A stretch of 64,000 nucleotides of DNA from Panopea generosa (lineage: Eukaryota; Mollusca; Bivalvia; Adapedonta; Hiatellidae), in assembly GCA_029582155.1 (NCBI GenBank), contig CM055897.1, forward strand, positions 13,010,482-13,074,481, given 5' to 3'. The notes beneath the pieces were generated by a model that saw only the letters and a list, made by a program, of their open reading frames with translations, did not search any database and was not told where the DNA came from. Both the position numbers and the translations under genes were made by a program. Of the stretch, positions 13,029 through 24,522 are shown one piece after another; the first letter of the stretch is position 1; each line of letters opens with the position of its first letter.

Positions 13029-13493
13029 CATTATCATATCATAATAGTTCATGTTATATGTATATACTGTAGTATGTGTAAACATATATACTTGTTGACA
13101 TTAAATGCTGTATAGTTTGTACATTCCATACTGATAATTCCTTTAAGTGAGGAAATAAAGAGAAAAATAAGCACATTGGTAAGTACAACTTATACGTGCA
13201 GGCATTATAGCTCTGACGCCTGCTTAAGCAACATCAAAATGGCAATCCAGAAACTCTGAATCTAAGTGTTCTGTTTCAATAATGGAACTAAAAAAAGAAA
13301 AGAAATCTAAAGAAAGTACTTATACAGGTAAACACACACTATTTTCTATACATCGATATAGAGTGACTAGTTCATGTATTACTTGACCTCATCATATGCA
13401 CATATCATGTACAATCGATACTGGGAATATTAGTTTCGAATAGCTACATGGAGACATCGACATTATGACTAGTCCTATCGATAAAGGGAGTAC

Positions 13494-13600
13494 TATTTTC
13501 GAATAGGCGACCCGGTTTTTCCAAAAACCTGAGTAAGGATATTACCGCGAAACGGAGCATATATATATAAACTGATAACATGTGATATGTCAGACGTTAC
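13494..13600 (+). promoter_or_regulatory. Putative promoter of DUF5662-like gene 1
   Basis: This block, 70-180 bp upstream of the ATG at 13671, is conserved with the block upstream of the second copy (22143-22250). Shared pieces include 'gaatag', 'cggttttt-caaaaacc', 'gagtaagg-attaccg' and 'atataaactgataac'. The 'atatataaactg' stretch is TATA-like. Conservation of otherwise diverged flanks between paralogs is the main evidence. Confidence 0.5.
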
Positions 13601-13670
13601 AAGCTAGACTGCGCGTTCACCATCTCAACAGATTATCTTGATTTAACAAGCAATATCAGAAATAGTTAAA

Positions 13671-14844
13671 ATGGAGACAGCTCAAAACGACATAGTAAGT
13701 TATTCAAATTATATTTCACTTAAAAATACCACAGGTATGCATACATGACCGACTAAACAGTAAACGTTAAAATGGGACGGATCATTGTAGATTCATGTAC
13801 ATTTCAATTGCATTTACTTCAGTTAACTTGATCGATTGATTGAAAAATAGTCATGGTGATATTAACACGCTAATTGTTTTCCCCAATATTTTTACTCAAA
13901 TGGAACAAATTATGACAATTGGACTTACATGATAACATGACAGTTAAACTGACCCATCTGTGTTACATATATGATATATAAGTACATGTAAATATGTATA
14001 TTAGATACGTTACTGACATATATTAGTGTTATATGCGTGTATATGTATGCTGGGCGGATGATACTGTTTATAGTACATGTATATATTGTGTACTATTTTA
14101 TTTTATATGTCAATGTAAATACTACTATACTGTAAGGTATCAATCTGATCACCTCGGCCTTTATGCTACGCAATAGTGTATTATACGGAGGATACGGAAA
14201 TACCCGATATTTCACGATTGTGTAAGGTATCTTACTGCAGAGTTAGTACTACTTTTATGCTGCCCGGAGTGTAACTCGACTGACTGTCACAAGGTCGAGA
14301 TATATAAAACGTAACAAATATGTTTTCTCTCGTAAACCCTTTTATTTCATATTCTTAATTTAACACATAAAACACAGCAGTTTATATAAACACCACAAGG
14401 ATGCCATTGAATTTACACACATGGGTTTATGAACATTCAAAAATATACAATTGGTGAAATTTTTATTGATATTGTTAAGGACTTTACGATATAATTCCAA
14501 TAAAAACATTTTCAAGTGAAATGAAAATGCATAGATATCCTAGTTCAATGCTTATCACATTAAAGGACAGTTTATTTATGCATGAAACTGGATCCCTATT
14601 AATATGATACTAATAAAATAGAAGAAGAAGAATAAGAAGAAAGATGAAGAAGAAGAATAAGAAGAAAAATATTGACTTATATACAATTATCTTTATGCTG
14701 TTTGCTCACATAACTTAAAAGTAGTTTCATTAATATATAATTATTAATGACTTGTAGATAAATGGTATATTTCATTTTCGAATTTTTTCTTCAACTTTTA
14801 TTATCAAGAAAAATAGGGGATGGGGTAAGCTTAAATATATATGC

Positions 14845-14875
<31 letters not shown>

Positions 14876-15896
14876 CTTTTTTGAACAGTTGTCGTAGTAT
14901 ATAGTGGTATGTTTTGAACTATTTTTTAACTTAAACTTAACTTTAATCATTTTCCGATTTAATCAAGCATAAACATTTTCAAAATAATGCTGTCTTTTAC
15001 AGGATCTTTTAGCAAAACCGCTACGAGGGATGTCACTTGAAAAACGTTCAGATATACCCTTACTTAGTACAACATACACAGTTTATAGAACGGCTCTCTC
15101 GGTACTGGTCGTTGATTGGCTGGACGGTAAAGTCGGGACAGGTGCGCCGTCAGACAAATGGGAACAGGATCTGATACGCGACGTTAACGACAGTGTCAAC
15201 AGGACAGTTACTGACACAGCTTCTGGTGAATATGATGAACTAGATGATGAGACAAAAAGAGTTTATGATGCACTTGTAGCCATGAAGGTCCAAAACCATC
15301 TGAAAACGGCCACCTCACATCGTAGGTGGATACGACAAAGTCATGCGTTCTGTGAGAAGATCGGCGTGAAGTTCTCTGAGCCTATGTCCGAGTTAATAAG
15401 AATTCATGACCTGAGCAAATACACCCACATGGATGTTCTCGGTTACGCAGTGATGTTCGGAGACGAACAGATTGAATGGAAACAACTGGAACAAGCGGAT
15501 GAGAAATACGAATGGGAGAACACCCTGACTAACCACTACGCCAGGAATCCACATCATCCGGAATACTTCTACCCTAAGTTGTCGGATGGAACCAGAGATA
15601 AGAGTAAAACCGTTATGGAACTTGACAGTGAAAATGGTAAGACATATTTGGAAGAAAGTGCAATCGATATGTTAGCGGCTAGGGGAGAAAGAATTCTAAA
15701 GCATGACAGCGTGATTTCAGTGGAGAAGTGGATGGATATTCCGGAAAGGTATTGTGGTCGATACGCCCCAGCGGACAAGGCATTTGTTCTGGATAAATTG
15801 GCAGAGTGGAAATCAATGGCTGTTGATTTCTTAGAGGATAAAGCAAATGCTGAAAGTGTGAATGGACAATTTGATAAACGCCCAGTTGAAGCTTGA
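13671..15896 (+). CDS. DUF5662-like protein, tandem copy 1 (two exons)
   Basis: Exon 1 is 13671-13694 (METAQNDI), ending ATA|gtaagt. Exon 2 is 15003-15896, beginning after ttttacag with GATCTTTTAGC. The join is phase 0 and gives 305 residues. The second copy has the same structure, which supports this start over the internal ATG at 15030. The core resembles DUF5662: RIHDLSKY with HDLSK at about 143-147, then NHYARNPHHPEYF at about 185-197, a spacing of His/Asp residues suggestive of a metal-binding HD-like site. I know this family from phages, bacteria and large DNA viruses, with no assigned reaction. No signal peptide or membrane segment is visible, so it is probably cytosolic. Gain by transfer followed by intron acquisition is inference. 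The reading frame is certain; the family name is a recognition from memory. Confidence 0.85.
13695..15002 (+). other. Intron 1 of DUF5662-like gene 1
   Basis: GT-AG intron of 1308 bp. It contains an A/G-rich GAAGAA tract (about 14621-14672) and a C-run followed by CA units (14844-14876). The acceptor tract 'ctgtcttttacag' is nearly the same in the second copy. Confidence 0.8.
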
Positions 15897-16476
15897 GTTT
15901 AACTTTTGTATTATTAATTTTCGTGAATATTTATAGAATATGCATTTGATATGAACAATACTGATTTGACATTACATTTATTTACTTATTTCATTTAATA
16001 TTATATTGCGAGTTAAGTAAACATCTCATCTGACTTTGATGATTACGTCACACCACCTGCACCCACCAATACGCACCTTTTAAGTACACATGTATTCTAT
16101 ACCGCTTTACACTTACACAAGTTCATAAGTACGAAGTAAGTGATGCATAAACTTAGATTTGAAGTGTTGCTACTGATACTGAACTGCAAATTCATTATAA
16201 TATACATATTATATTATTGTTTAATTAATGATATTATTTGTATAAAAACTCAGGGATAGCCGCAAATGCAATTGTTATATCATATATTTATTGCATTTAA
16301 TTTATAATTATTGTACAGAATTGAAAACAAAATCAGATTGCGATTACTTTGTTTTATTCGAAAATGATCATTTTATTATTGCCATATATTAGCCATAGAC
16401 TATGTCAAACACGTGTCACACATACACACGCGCGTGCACGCACACACTTTACATGATTTCATTTATTTGAACGTTT

Positions 16477-16482
16477 AATAAA
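16477..16482 (+). terminator. Candidate polyadenylation signal, gene 1
   Basis: AATAAA about 580 nt after the stop codon of the first DUF5662-like gene. It is the first canonical hexamer I noticed downstream; usage is unproven. Confidence 0.25.
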
Positions 16483-17883
16483 CTGCCAAGTAATATTTCA
16501 CTTCCATAGGCACGTATACAATACTGGAAAGAAGGAATCTTCTTATGAAACAGAAACAAACAATCACGTCGAGTATGTGTTCTTTTTTAAAAAAATGTTT
16601 AAACATTTTCGACATATACACATTTTTAACGTATCACCTTGACAACATATAAAACCAGCTTCGTTTGTTACATTTGTTTCAATAAAACCGAGTCTGCTAG
16701 TTTTCGTCTTTTTTTGCGTTCTATGCTCCCCGGTCCTTTTATCAGACATTATCTTAATACTTATACAATGTACATGTTTATGTATCACACTTTTCTATTT
16801 ATTTTGTGTAAATATCATTTGATACTTTGGCTGATCAAAGATGATCTTTTAAAAGTATAAACACGTGTTCTCCTTCAGACAACATGTGCACTTGGTTGTT
16901 CCTTTCATATGCGTAAAACTGACATTTTGCTTAGAACGTTTAAATTATTTTCCTTTTCCAGTATTCCTGCTATTTTTTCCTGACCAAACGAAATTTTAGT
17001 TAACGTTGACTTTAAATTAAACTGATAAATACATGTGTACATTATAGTACAGTCTATTTATAACGGCTTTATAGCACATCTTATTATTTCGAAATTGCCC
17101 CTACCAACATTCCTTACCTGGGATCTTAAAATTCTCTGACCACACTTTTTCTAAAACTAAGAATGTCCCTGTCAAATTCCAAAATTTTCTGGACTTGTTT
17201 TTCCAAACTGTGATATTTTCCCATTCCTCAACAAACAGTATACATATACACACTCATATACGTGAAACTGATAGTTTGGTTACAACGTTCATATATGTAT
17301 ATGTATTATGTGTCTATAGTTTAATATATTTTAATCTTAAAGGGACATATCGCTGTCCCAATTATTATCTTCTTTTTTTAAATATTGATATACACCATAT
17401 ACAGATTGATAATACTTTTTTCTAATGTCTCCTGGGGTGTCGATTTGATGTGTGAACCTTACTAAATAATTAATTATCATGCAGTATGTCCCTTTAACAA
17501 AATAACTACTGAAACAAATAAAGACTAGAAAATTGTATTATATTGTTTTTTTTGTGTGTGTCTATATTAATTAAAGACCTATCGATTATTAGAATGATAC
17601 CGATTTTTTATTTAGTTAATAGTAATGTAATATATTTCCCATACGTTCACCTCTATAAAAAATAACTGAATTCACGTATAAACTGGTACATTACATCAGA
17701 TCTATATACATACAGAGCAATCGTTTATGTGAATAACCATGTATACACACATGGTCAATAATATACAGTGGTTTATAACCATCAAGCAAGTACCATTCAT
17801 GTCTGAGATTATAAAACTTTGTTCCAGGCTCAACTCAAGATTCACCCTTAACTAAATAAGAAGACCGAAATGACTCCTAAATT
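16483..17883. other. Non-coding, nothing recognised
   Basis: AT-rich spacer with no domain-bearing frame. Open frames of 60-76 codons here are compositional. Confidence 0.4.
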
Positions 17884-18570
17884 GCTCACCTATTGAAGAA
17901 GAAACAGTTTGATTTGGGTTAGTTGAGATATCATAGATATAAAACTACCGTGTACATAACGTCACATAGCGATCTTTTTGAAGATTCAAGGGTCATAGCT
18001 CCGACATTGATTATCCAATTTGGCCAGTTCAGAAACGTATTGAAAGTATTATGGTTATACACATACTGTGTAAATTTGGTGAATATCAATCTAATATACT
18101 GTTTCAGTTAAAACTGTGTAAAATTGGCGGATATCAAATTAAAAATGCGGTTTCTATAGTGCACACAATGTCAAATACATGTAGTGCCTTTTTTAAGATT
18201 CAAGGGTCATTATGATGACTCGATTTGGCCAGTTCAAGAACTTGTTCGAGATAATAAAAAATTATCATAGTTATACAACTACTGTGTAAGTTTGGTAAGG
18301 ATGAAATGAAATATGCGGGAGATATAGTGCACATACGGTCGAATAGCGATTTTTTATGTGTCAAGGACCACAACTTTGTTTTCCGAGTTGACCAATTCCA
18401 AATCTTGTCCTAGATATTATGATCATATAACTACTATGTAAGATTGATGAAGGTCCAATGAAAATGCGGATAATACAGTGCACACAACAAATATTTACGA
18501 ACGGAACGACTAATGGATGATGGGTACAGGGTGGTCAAAATAGGTCACCTTGAACTTTGCTCAGGTGAGC
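17884..18570. mobile_element. Non-autonomous element with internal tandem units
   Basis: The ends are short inverted repeats, 'gctcacct' at left and 'aggtgagc' at right. Inside are three diverged copies of a unit of roughly 180 bp containing 'caagggtcat', 'atttggccagttca' and 'atactgtgtaa-tttggt'. The right end carries a local palindrome, 'aggtcaccttgaac...tcaggtgagc'. It is of the bivalve-style repeat class by memory; no coding sequence. Confidence 0.6.
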
Positions 18571-18942
18571 TTAAAACAAACAAACTCATCATAATAAAAT
18601 AAATGTAAATACCTGTAAGTTTATACCTCAGATCAACAGCTCGTGTTTTTTCTTTTGCGCTTTAATTTGTGTTTTACATGGATCATAAAAATTATGTTTA
18701 CGCACGAATTTTGGTTAAACATGAAAATAGTTTTATAACCGCGGAACATGGTTGACACTGGTTTATGATCTAAAGACATTTTAGGGGTGATAATGGATTC
18801 TCACACAATTAATACATTGCCTTAAGTTGTACCAGTGGAGGAACCTGGTCCATTCTAATTTTTGCACGATTGCTAAATAGAACCATCGTACCATCATGTA
18901 AGTTGCTAACAGACATTCACTAGTAAAGTCACGTATAGAGTG

Positions 18943-19838
18943 ACTACACATGGAAAAGTAACCTATAAAGTGACACAAATATAAAAGTAACCTATACAGT
19001 GACACAAATGGAAAAGTAACATATAAAGTGACACTAATGGAAAAGTAACATATAAAGTGACACAAATAGAAAAGTAACCTTTACAGTGACACAAATAGAA
19101 AAGTGACCTATCAAGTGACACAAATGGAAAAGTATCATATAAAGTGACACAAATAGAAAAGTAACCTATAAAGTGACACAAATAGAAAAGTAACATATAA
19201 AGTGACACTAATGGAAAAGTAACATATAAAGTGACACTAATGGAAAAGTAACATATAAAGTGACACAAATAGAAAAGTGACCTATCAAGTGACACAAATG
19301 GAAAAGTATCATATAAAGTGACACAAATAGAAAAGTAACCTATAAAGTGACACAAATAGAAAAGTAACATATAAAGTGACACTAATGGAAAAGTAACATA
19401 TAAAGTGACACAAATAGAAAAGTAACCTTTACAGTGACACAAATAGAAAAGTGACCTATCAAGTGACACAAATGGAAAAGTATCATATAAAGTGACACAA
19501 ATAGAAAAGTAACCTATAAAGTGACACAAATAGAAAAGTAACCTATCAAGTGACACAAATTGAAAAGTAACATATAAAGTGACACTTATAGAAAAGTAAC
19601 ATATAAAGTGACACAAATAGAAAATTACCCTATATAGTGACACAAATGGAAAAGTAACATATAAAGTGACACAAATAGAAAAGTGATCTATCAAGTGACA
19701 CAAATAGAAAAATAACATATAAAGTGACACTAATAGAAAAGTAACCTATCAAGTGACACAAATAGAAAAGTAACCTACCAAGTGACACAAATAGAAAAGT
19801 AACATATAAAGTGACATAACTAGACCTATCACTAAGGG
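18943..19838. repeat. 29-bp minisatellite, left part
   Basis: The unit is 'gtgacacaaatagaaaagta' followed by 'acctataaa', repeating every 29 bp (19144, 19173, 19202). Because 29 is not a multiple of 3, the minus strand reads as a long repeating Leu/Cys/His/Phe/Tyr peptide of about 255 codons, which I treat as an artefact. The array is interrupted by the element at 19845-21558 and resumes after it. Confidence 0.95.
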
Positions 19839-19844
19839 TGATGA

Positions 19845-21558
19845 ATACCCCCGAACGCCGCCATGACAGAAAATGGTTTACCATTATATGAAGTTTTATT
19901 AAATTATATCCAATAGTTTTAAAGTTATGCTCCAGACAAAAAAAATTCTTAATAATAGAGAATGTTATGGATTGAGTTTTTTTGCATTGTTTATTTTTGT
20001 ATGGTTTTGTTAAAATTTAGAACGGTCTTTTTAATTATTGTGCAGTGTACAAGCTTTCATGGCAATCAATAAATGTTATACTTTTTCGAGTTATGTTGAG
20101 GGACAACAATTTTATGGATAAGAAACAAACAAGAGCACTAGGAATACAATATCGAACCTGCTTTGCTCGAACTCCATGTATTCATCAACTTGGTTCTTTC
20201 ATGGACTTTATTAAACTGTTATCACTGATGGCTTTAAAAGTACTTTAAAAGTACTGCACCAGACAAGGGAAATATATCAAAGGGCAATAACTCTGTAATT
20301 AGCACGAATAGAGTTATGTTTCTTGTACACTGCACTTCCTGTCACTATATTCTACCATTGTATGAAGTTTGATGAAATTCCATCCAATACTTTAAAAGAA
20401 ATGCTCCGGACAAGGGAAATATATCAAAGGGCAATAACTCTGTAATAAGCAAGAAAAGAGTTATGTTTCCTATACACTGCACTTCGTGTCATTATATTCT
20501 ACCATTGTATGAAGTTTGATGAAATTCCATCCAATACTTTAAAAGTAATGCTCCGGGCACGGGAAATATATCAAAGGGCAATAACTCTGTAATTAGCAAG
20601 AATAGAGTTATGTTTCCTGTACACTGCACTTCCTCTCATTATATTCTACCATTGTATGAAGCTTGATGAAATTCCATCAGGTACTTTTCAAGTTATGCTC
20701 CGGACAAGAAAAAATATCAAAGGGCAATAACTCTGTAATTAGCAATATTGTAGTTATGTTTCTTGTACACTGCACTTCCTCTCATTATATTCTACCATTG
20801 TATGAAGTTTGATGAAATTCCATCCAGTACTTTAAAAGTTATGCTCCAGACAAGGGAAATATATCAAAGGGCAATAACTCTGTAATTTGCAAGAATAGAG
20901 TTATGTTTCTTGTACACTGCACTTCCTGTCATTATAGTCTACCATTGTATGAAGTTTGATGAAATTCCATCCCGTACTTTAAAAGTAATGCTCCGGACAA
21001 GGGAAATATATCAAAGGGCAATAACTCTGTAATTAGCAAGAATACAGTTATGTTTCCTGTACACTGCACTTCCTCTCATTATATTCTACCATTGTATGAA
21101 GCTTGATGAAATTCCATCAGGTACTTTTCAAGTTATGCTCCAGACAAGAAAAAATATCAAAGGGAAATATATCAAAGGGCAATAACTCTGTAATTAGCAA
21201 GAATAGAGTTATGTTTCCTATACACTGCACTTCCTCTCATTATATTCTACAATTGTATGAAGCTTGATGAAATTCAATCCGGTACTTTTCAAGTTATGCT
21301 CCGGACAAGAAAAAATATCAAAGGGCAATAACTCTGTAATTAGCAAGAATAGAGTTATGTTTCTTGTACACTGCACTTCCTCTCATTATATTCTACCATT
21401 GTATGACGTTTGATGAAATTCAATCCAGTACTTTTCAAGTGATGCTCCGGACAAGGAAAATTGCAGACCGACCGACAGACCGACAGACCAACAGACCGAC
21501 AGACCGACCTCAGGGTGACTCCAATATACCCCCTCAAAACTTCGTTTGTCGGGGGTAT
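19845..21558. mobile_element. Inserted element built from 147-bp units
   Basis: It is bounded by the inverted pair 'atacccccga' (19845-19854) and 'tcgggggtat' (21549-21558). The right end also forms a hairpin ('tataccccct...gtcgggggtata'). The interior holds about eight tandem units with 'aaagggcaataactctgtaa', 'tacactgcacttcct' and 'gatgaaattccatcc'. The 'tgcacttcct' marks fall at 20331, 20478, 20625, 20771, 20918 and 21065, so the period is 146-147 bp. A degenerate ACCGACAG tract lies near the right end. The element interrupts a 29-bp minisatellite. No protein is encoded. Confidence 0.8.
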
Positions 21559-21560
21559 AA

Positions 21561-21675
21561 AAAGAATAGTAACCTATAAAGTGACACAAATGGTAAAGTA
21601 ACCTTTAAAATAACACAAAAAGAAAAATAACATAGAAAGTGGTGACAGAAATAGAAAAATAACCTAAATAATAAG
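21561..21675. repeat. 29-bp minisatellite, right remnant
   Basis: 'agtaacctataaagtgacac' resumes directly after the inserted element and decays within about 110 bp, showing that the two arrays were once continuous. Confidence 0.85.
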
Positions 21676-21721
21676 GCTAGTTCTTTGTTGAAATCAGTGT
21701 CGCTCTGAACATATTTATTAG

Positions 21722-21932
21722 TTCAGTTTAAACTTATTTATTTTACTTCGATTGTGAAACGAGTTCTTACAACTTAGGCAAATCACGCTCGAAGTCTTCT
21801 TGGTTAGAACCAGTACTAAGCATATGCGGAAAGGTGTCTTGCTCAAGGATACCACACATAGCCGTGGCGAAGGATCGAACTCACGACCCTCCGATCATGG
21901 GTTCGGTGCTCTACCACTGGACCACGCGCTCC
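21722..21932 (-). mobile_element. tRNA-derived SINE, family 1
   Basis: On the minus strand, 'tggtccagtggtagagcacc' (A box) and 'gagttcgatcctt' (B box) make a tRNA-like head at the right end. The body matches the copy at 8395-8669 and keeps 'ggcaaatcacgctcgaagtc'. It ends in 'tttaaacttatttattttac'. Confidence 0.85.
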
Positions 21933-22142
21933 ATACTTAATAAATGCACAGATATTCAGGTTTTCTTATCTCCTGCATTGACAACACTTATGGAATAAGG
22001 AAAGAAAAAAGAAAGAAAAAAGAAAGTGAAAATGGTATTTTGTTAAGTATTTACGTAATATTTGTCTATTTCATTTTATTGAAAACGAGTTTAGTGGTTT
22101 TAAAATACCAATGAAACTTCCGATAATCATATTGGAAATACT

Positions 22143-22250
22143 ACGCTAGAATAGCTCGGTTTTCTCAAAACCCGGACGAGTAAGCGGATTACCGTTCAAA
22201 ATTTCCTCAATATGGCGGATATAAACCGATAACTTGTCGTAAATGTATTA
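22143..22250 (+). promoter_or_regulatory. Putative promoter of DUF5662-like gene 2
   Basis: It aligns with 13494-13600 upstream of copy 1, sharing 'gaatagc', 'cggttttctcaaaaccc', 'gagtaagcggattaccg' and 'ggatataaaccgataac'. The ATG is at 22341. Confidence 0.5.
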
Positions 22251-22340
22251 ATACGTACCAAGCGTTGTTCTAACCATTTAATAAAAAGTATATTTAATTC
22301 AAATTTACTTTGCCTGTTTTTAATACGAAGAAACTAACAA

Positions 22341-24522
22341 ATGGAGACTGTTAAAAATACCAAAGTATGTTCTACTATTTACCCTATATACATATGTGTA
22401 TATTTAGATGACCGACTTATATTTACCCACACTGTAAACTGGGTCAGCGCATTTTAAGTACGCATGCACTTCATGACAGCTCGTTTGATTACAACTAGTC
22501 TGTCCGACATAATGATTCAGCTTGAGTAGCTCAATGCAGTTACTCCACTTAACTGTACATATGTTACAATGTCGTGTTGGGGCCATCGCGGTATGTTTAA
22601 TAAATTAAGTAAAATCGAAACAACGAAACTACGATGGTGAGGCCGAAACAACGATGGTGAAAAATCGAAGTGATTAAGACTTTTCACCATCATAGTTTCG
22701 CCTTTTCACCATCGTTGTTTCGGCTTTTCATCATCTTATTTTCGTCGCTACAACTTTAACATGCGGCGATGGCCACACAATGGAACACCGTGATATGTAC
22801 AGATGAGGAAACCTGACAATACATATAACAGTTAAATCGGTATATGTTACAGATGTGTGAGTATACGAAAAGTGTTTCTAAGTGAAAAATAGCATACTGA
22901 TTATAGTAATATACTGTTTAAACGTGTGTTATCTTGGTAAAATAATTGTGATGTGCGATTCTCATTTGATTATATAAAACGATTATAGAGATCATGGAAA
23001 AAACATTTAAAATACAAAAATACACAAGGGCACATATACGAAGTATATCGTGTAAATCATGAACGTTTTTAACGTAACCTTGAATTTGAGTCGGCAACAA
23101 ATACAATTTAATGAATAATTTAACAGAAAATCCCGATGAACTAAATGTCTCGTCTGCATCTTTATCACAAAGTGGGATTATGTCAAAGTTTACTGCTAAA
23201 GACAGAGATGTGTGCATACACAAAGTTTGGTTCTCGATTAAACAACAAATGGAGCTAAAAAAATGTATTTTTTGCAGTCTGTATGAAATAGCCATAGAGG
23301 TTATGAGATAAGAGTAATCTAGAACTAAGTTTGGACTTCAGGACGAATAGGAGCTTAACACAATAACATAACATTTTGAAGGCTAAAACAATTACTCGAA
23401 GAGGATATGGGGCAATCACTTTTTTTAAATGATTCCCTAGGTGTTGACAAATATCAAATACCTGTAAACATTGGATTGATTTTGTAATTTATGTATATAT
23501 ATATTGTAACATATTCACATCAGCATATCATGTTACTAAACTCATTTTTCTCAATATCTGCAAATGTATCATTCGACTTGCGTTATTACAAGTAATGTCT
23601 TTTACAGGATCTTCTAGCTAAACCGCTACGATGGTTGCCATTGAAAGAACGTTCAGATGTACCCTTACTTAGTACAACATACACAGTTTATAGAACGGCT
23701 CTCTTCGTACTAGTCGGTGATTGGCTGGACGGTAAAGTCGGGACAGGTGCGCCGTCAGACAAATGGGAACAGGATCTGATACGCGACGTTAACGACAGTG
23801 TCAACAGGACAGTTACTGACACAGCTTCTGGTGAATATGATAAATTAGATGATGAGACAAAAAGAGTTTATGATGCACTTGTAGCCGTGAAGGTTCAAAA
23901 CCACCTGAAAATGGCCACCTCACATCGTAGGTGGATACGACGAAGTCATGCGTTCTGTGAGAAGATCGGCGTGAAGTTTTCGGAGCCTATGTCCGAGTTA
24001 ATAAGAATTCATGACCTGAGCAAATACACCCACATGGATGTTCTCGGTTACGCAGTGATGTTCGGAGACGAACAGATTGAATGGAAACAATTGGAACAAG
24101 CGGATGAGAAATACGAATGGGAGAACACCCTGACTAACCACTACGCCAGGAATCCACATCATCCGGAATACTTCTATCCTAAATTGTCGGATGGAACCAG
24201 AGATAAGAGTAAAACCATTATGGAACTGGACAGTGAAAATGGTAAGACATATTTGGAAGAAAGTGCAATCGATATGTTAGCGGCTAGGGGAGAAAGAATT
24301 CTAAAGCATGACAGCGTGATTTCAGTGGAGAAGTGGATGGATATTCAGGAAAGATATTGTGGTCGATACGCCCCAGCGGACAAGGCATTTGTTCTGGATA
24401 AATTGGCAGGGTGGAAATCAATGGCTGTCGATTTTTTAGAGGATAAATCACATGCTGAAAGTATGAATGGACATTTTGATAAACGTCCAGTTGTTACGTC
24501 AGGCAATTTATCTTCTGAATGA
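22341..24522 (+). CDS. DUF5662-like protein, tandem copy 2 (two exons)
   Basis: Exon 1 is 22341-22364 (METVKNTK), donor AAA|gtatgt. Exon 2 is 23608-24522, after tttacag, starting GATCTTCTAGC. The phase 0 join gives 312 residues. Copy 1 has an internal ATG (15030) just after the splice, but here the same region reads TTG, so translation should start in exon 1. It is about 93% identical to copy 1. The block from FCEKIGVKF through SDGTRDKSKT, which includes HDLSK and NPHHPEY, is unchanged. Differences cluster in exon 1, the first 30 residues of exon 2 and the C-terminus, where this copy ends in SGNLSSE. The open frame with conserved core argues that both copies are functional. The biochemical role is unknown. 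Confidence 0.85.
22365..23607 (+). other. Intron 1 of DUF5662-like gene 2
   Basis: GT-AG intron of 1243 bp, at the same codon boundary as in copy 1. It holds the bidirectional short-motif repeat at 22610-22745. A 125-codon minus-strand frame at 22918-23295 has no recognisable domain. Confidence 0.8.
22610..22745. repeat. Bidirectional CGAAAC-ACGATGGTGA motif cluster
   Basis: The motif 'cgaaac-acgatggtga' occurs twice on the plus strand (about 22616-22665) and twice on the minus strand (about 22679-22730), so the cluster forms an imperfect inverted repeat around 'cgaagtgattaagac'. It probably belongs to a dispersed non-autonomous repeat. Confidence 0.6.

Noticed and set aside
15030..15032. 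Internal ATG as start of DUF5662-like gene 1
   Set aside because: The paralog has TTG context here, while both copies share an upstream 24-nt exon with ATG and consensus splice sites.
18963..19730. 255-codon open frame on the minus strand with repeating Leu/Phe/Cys/His/Tyr peptide
   Set aside because: It is a translation of the 29-bp minisatellite; the repeat period, not coding selection, keeps the frame open.
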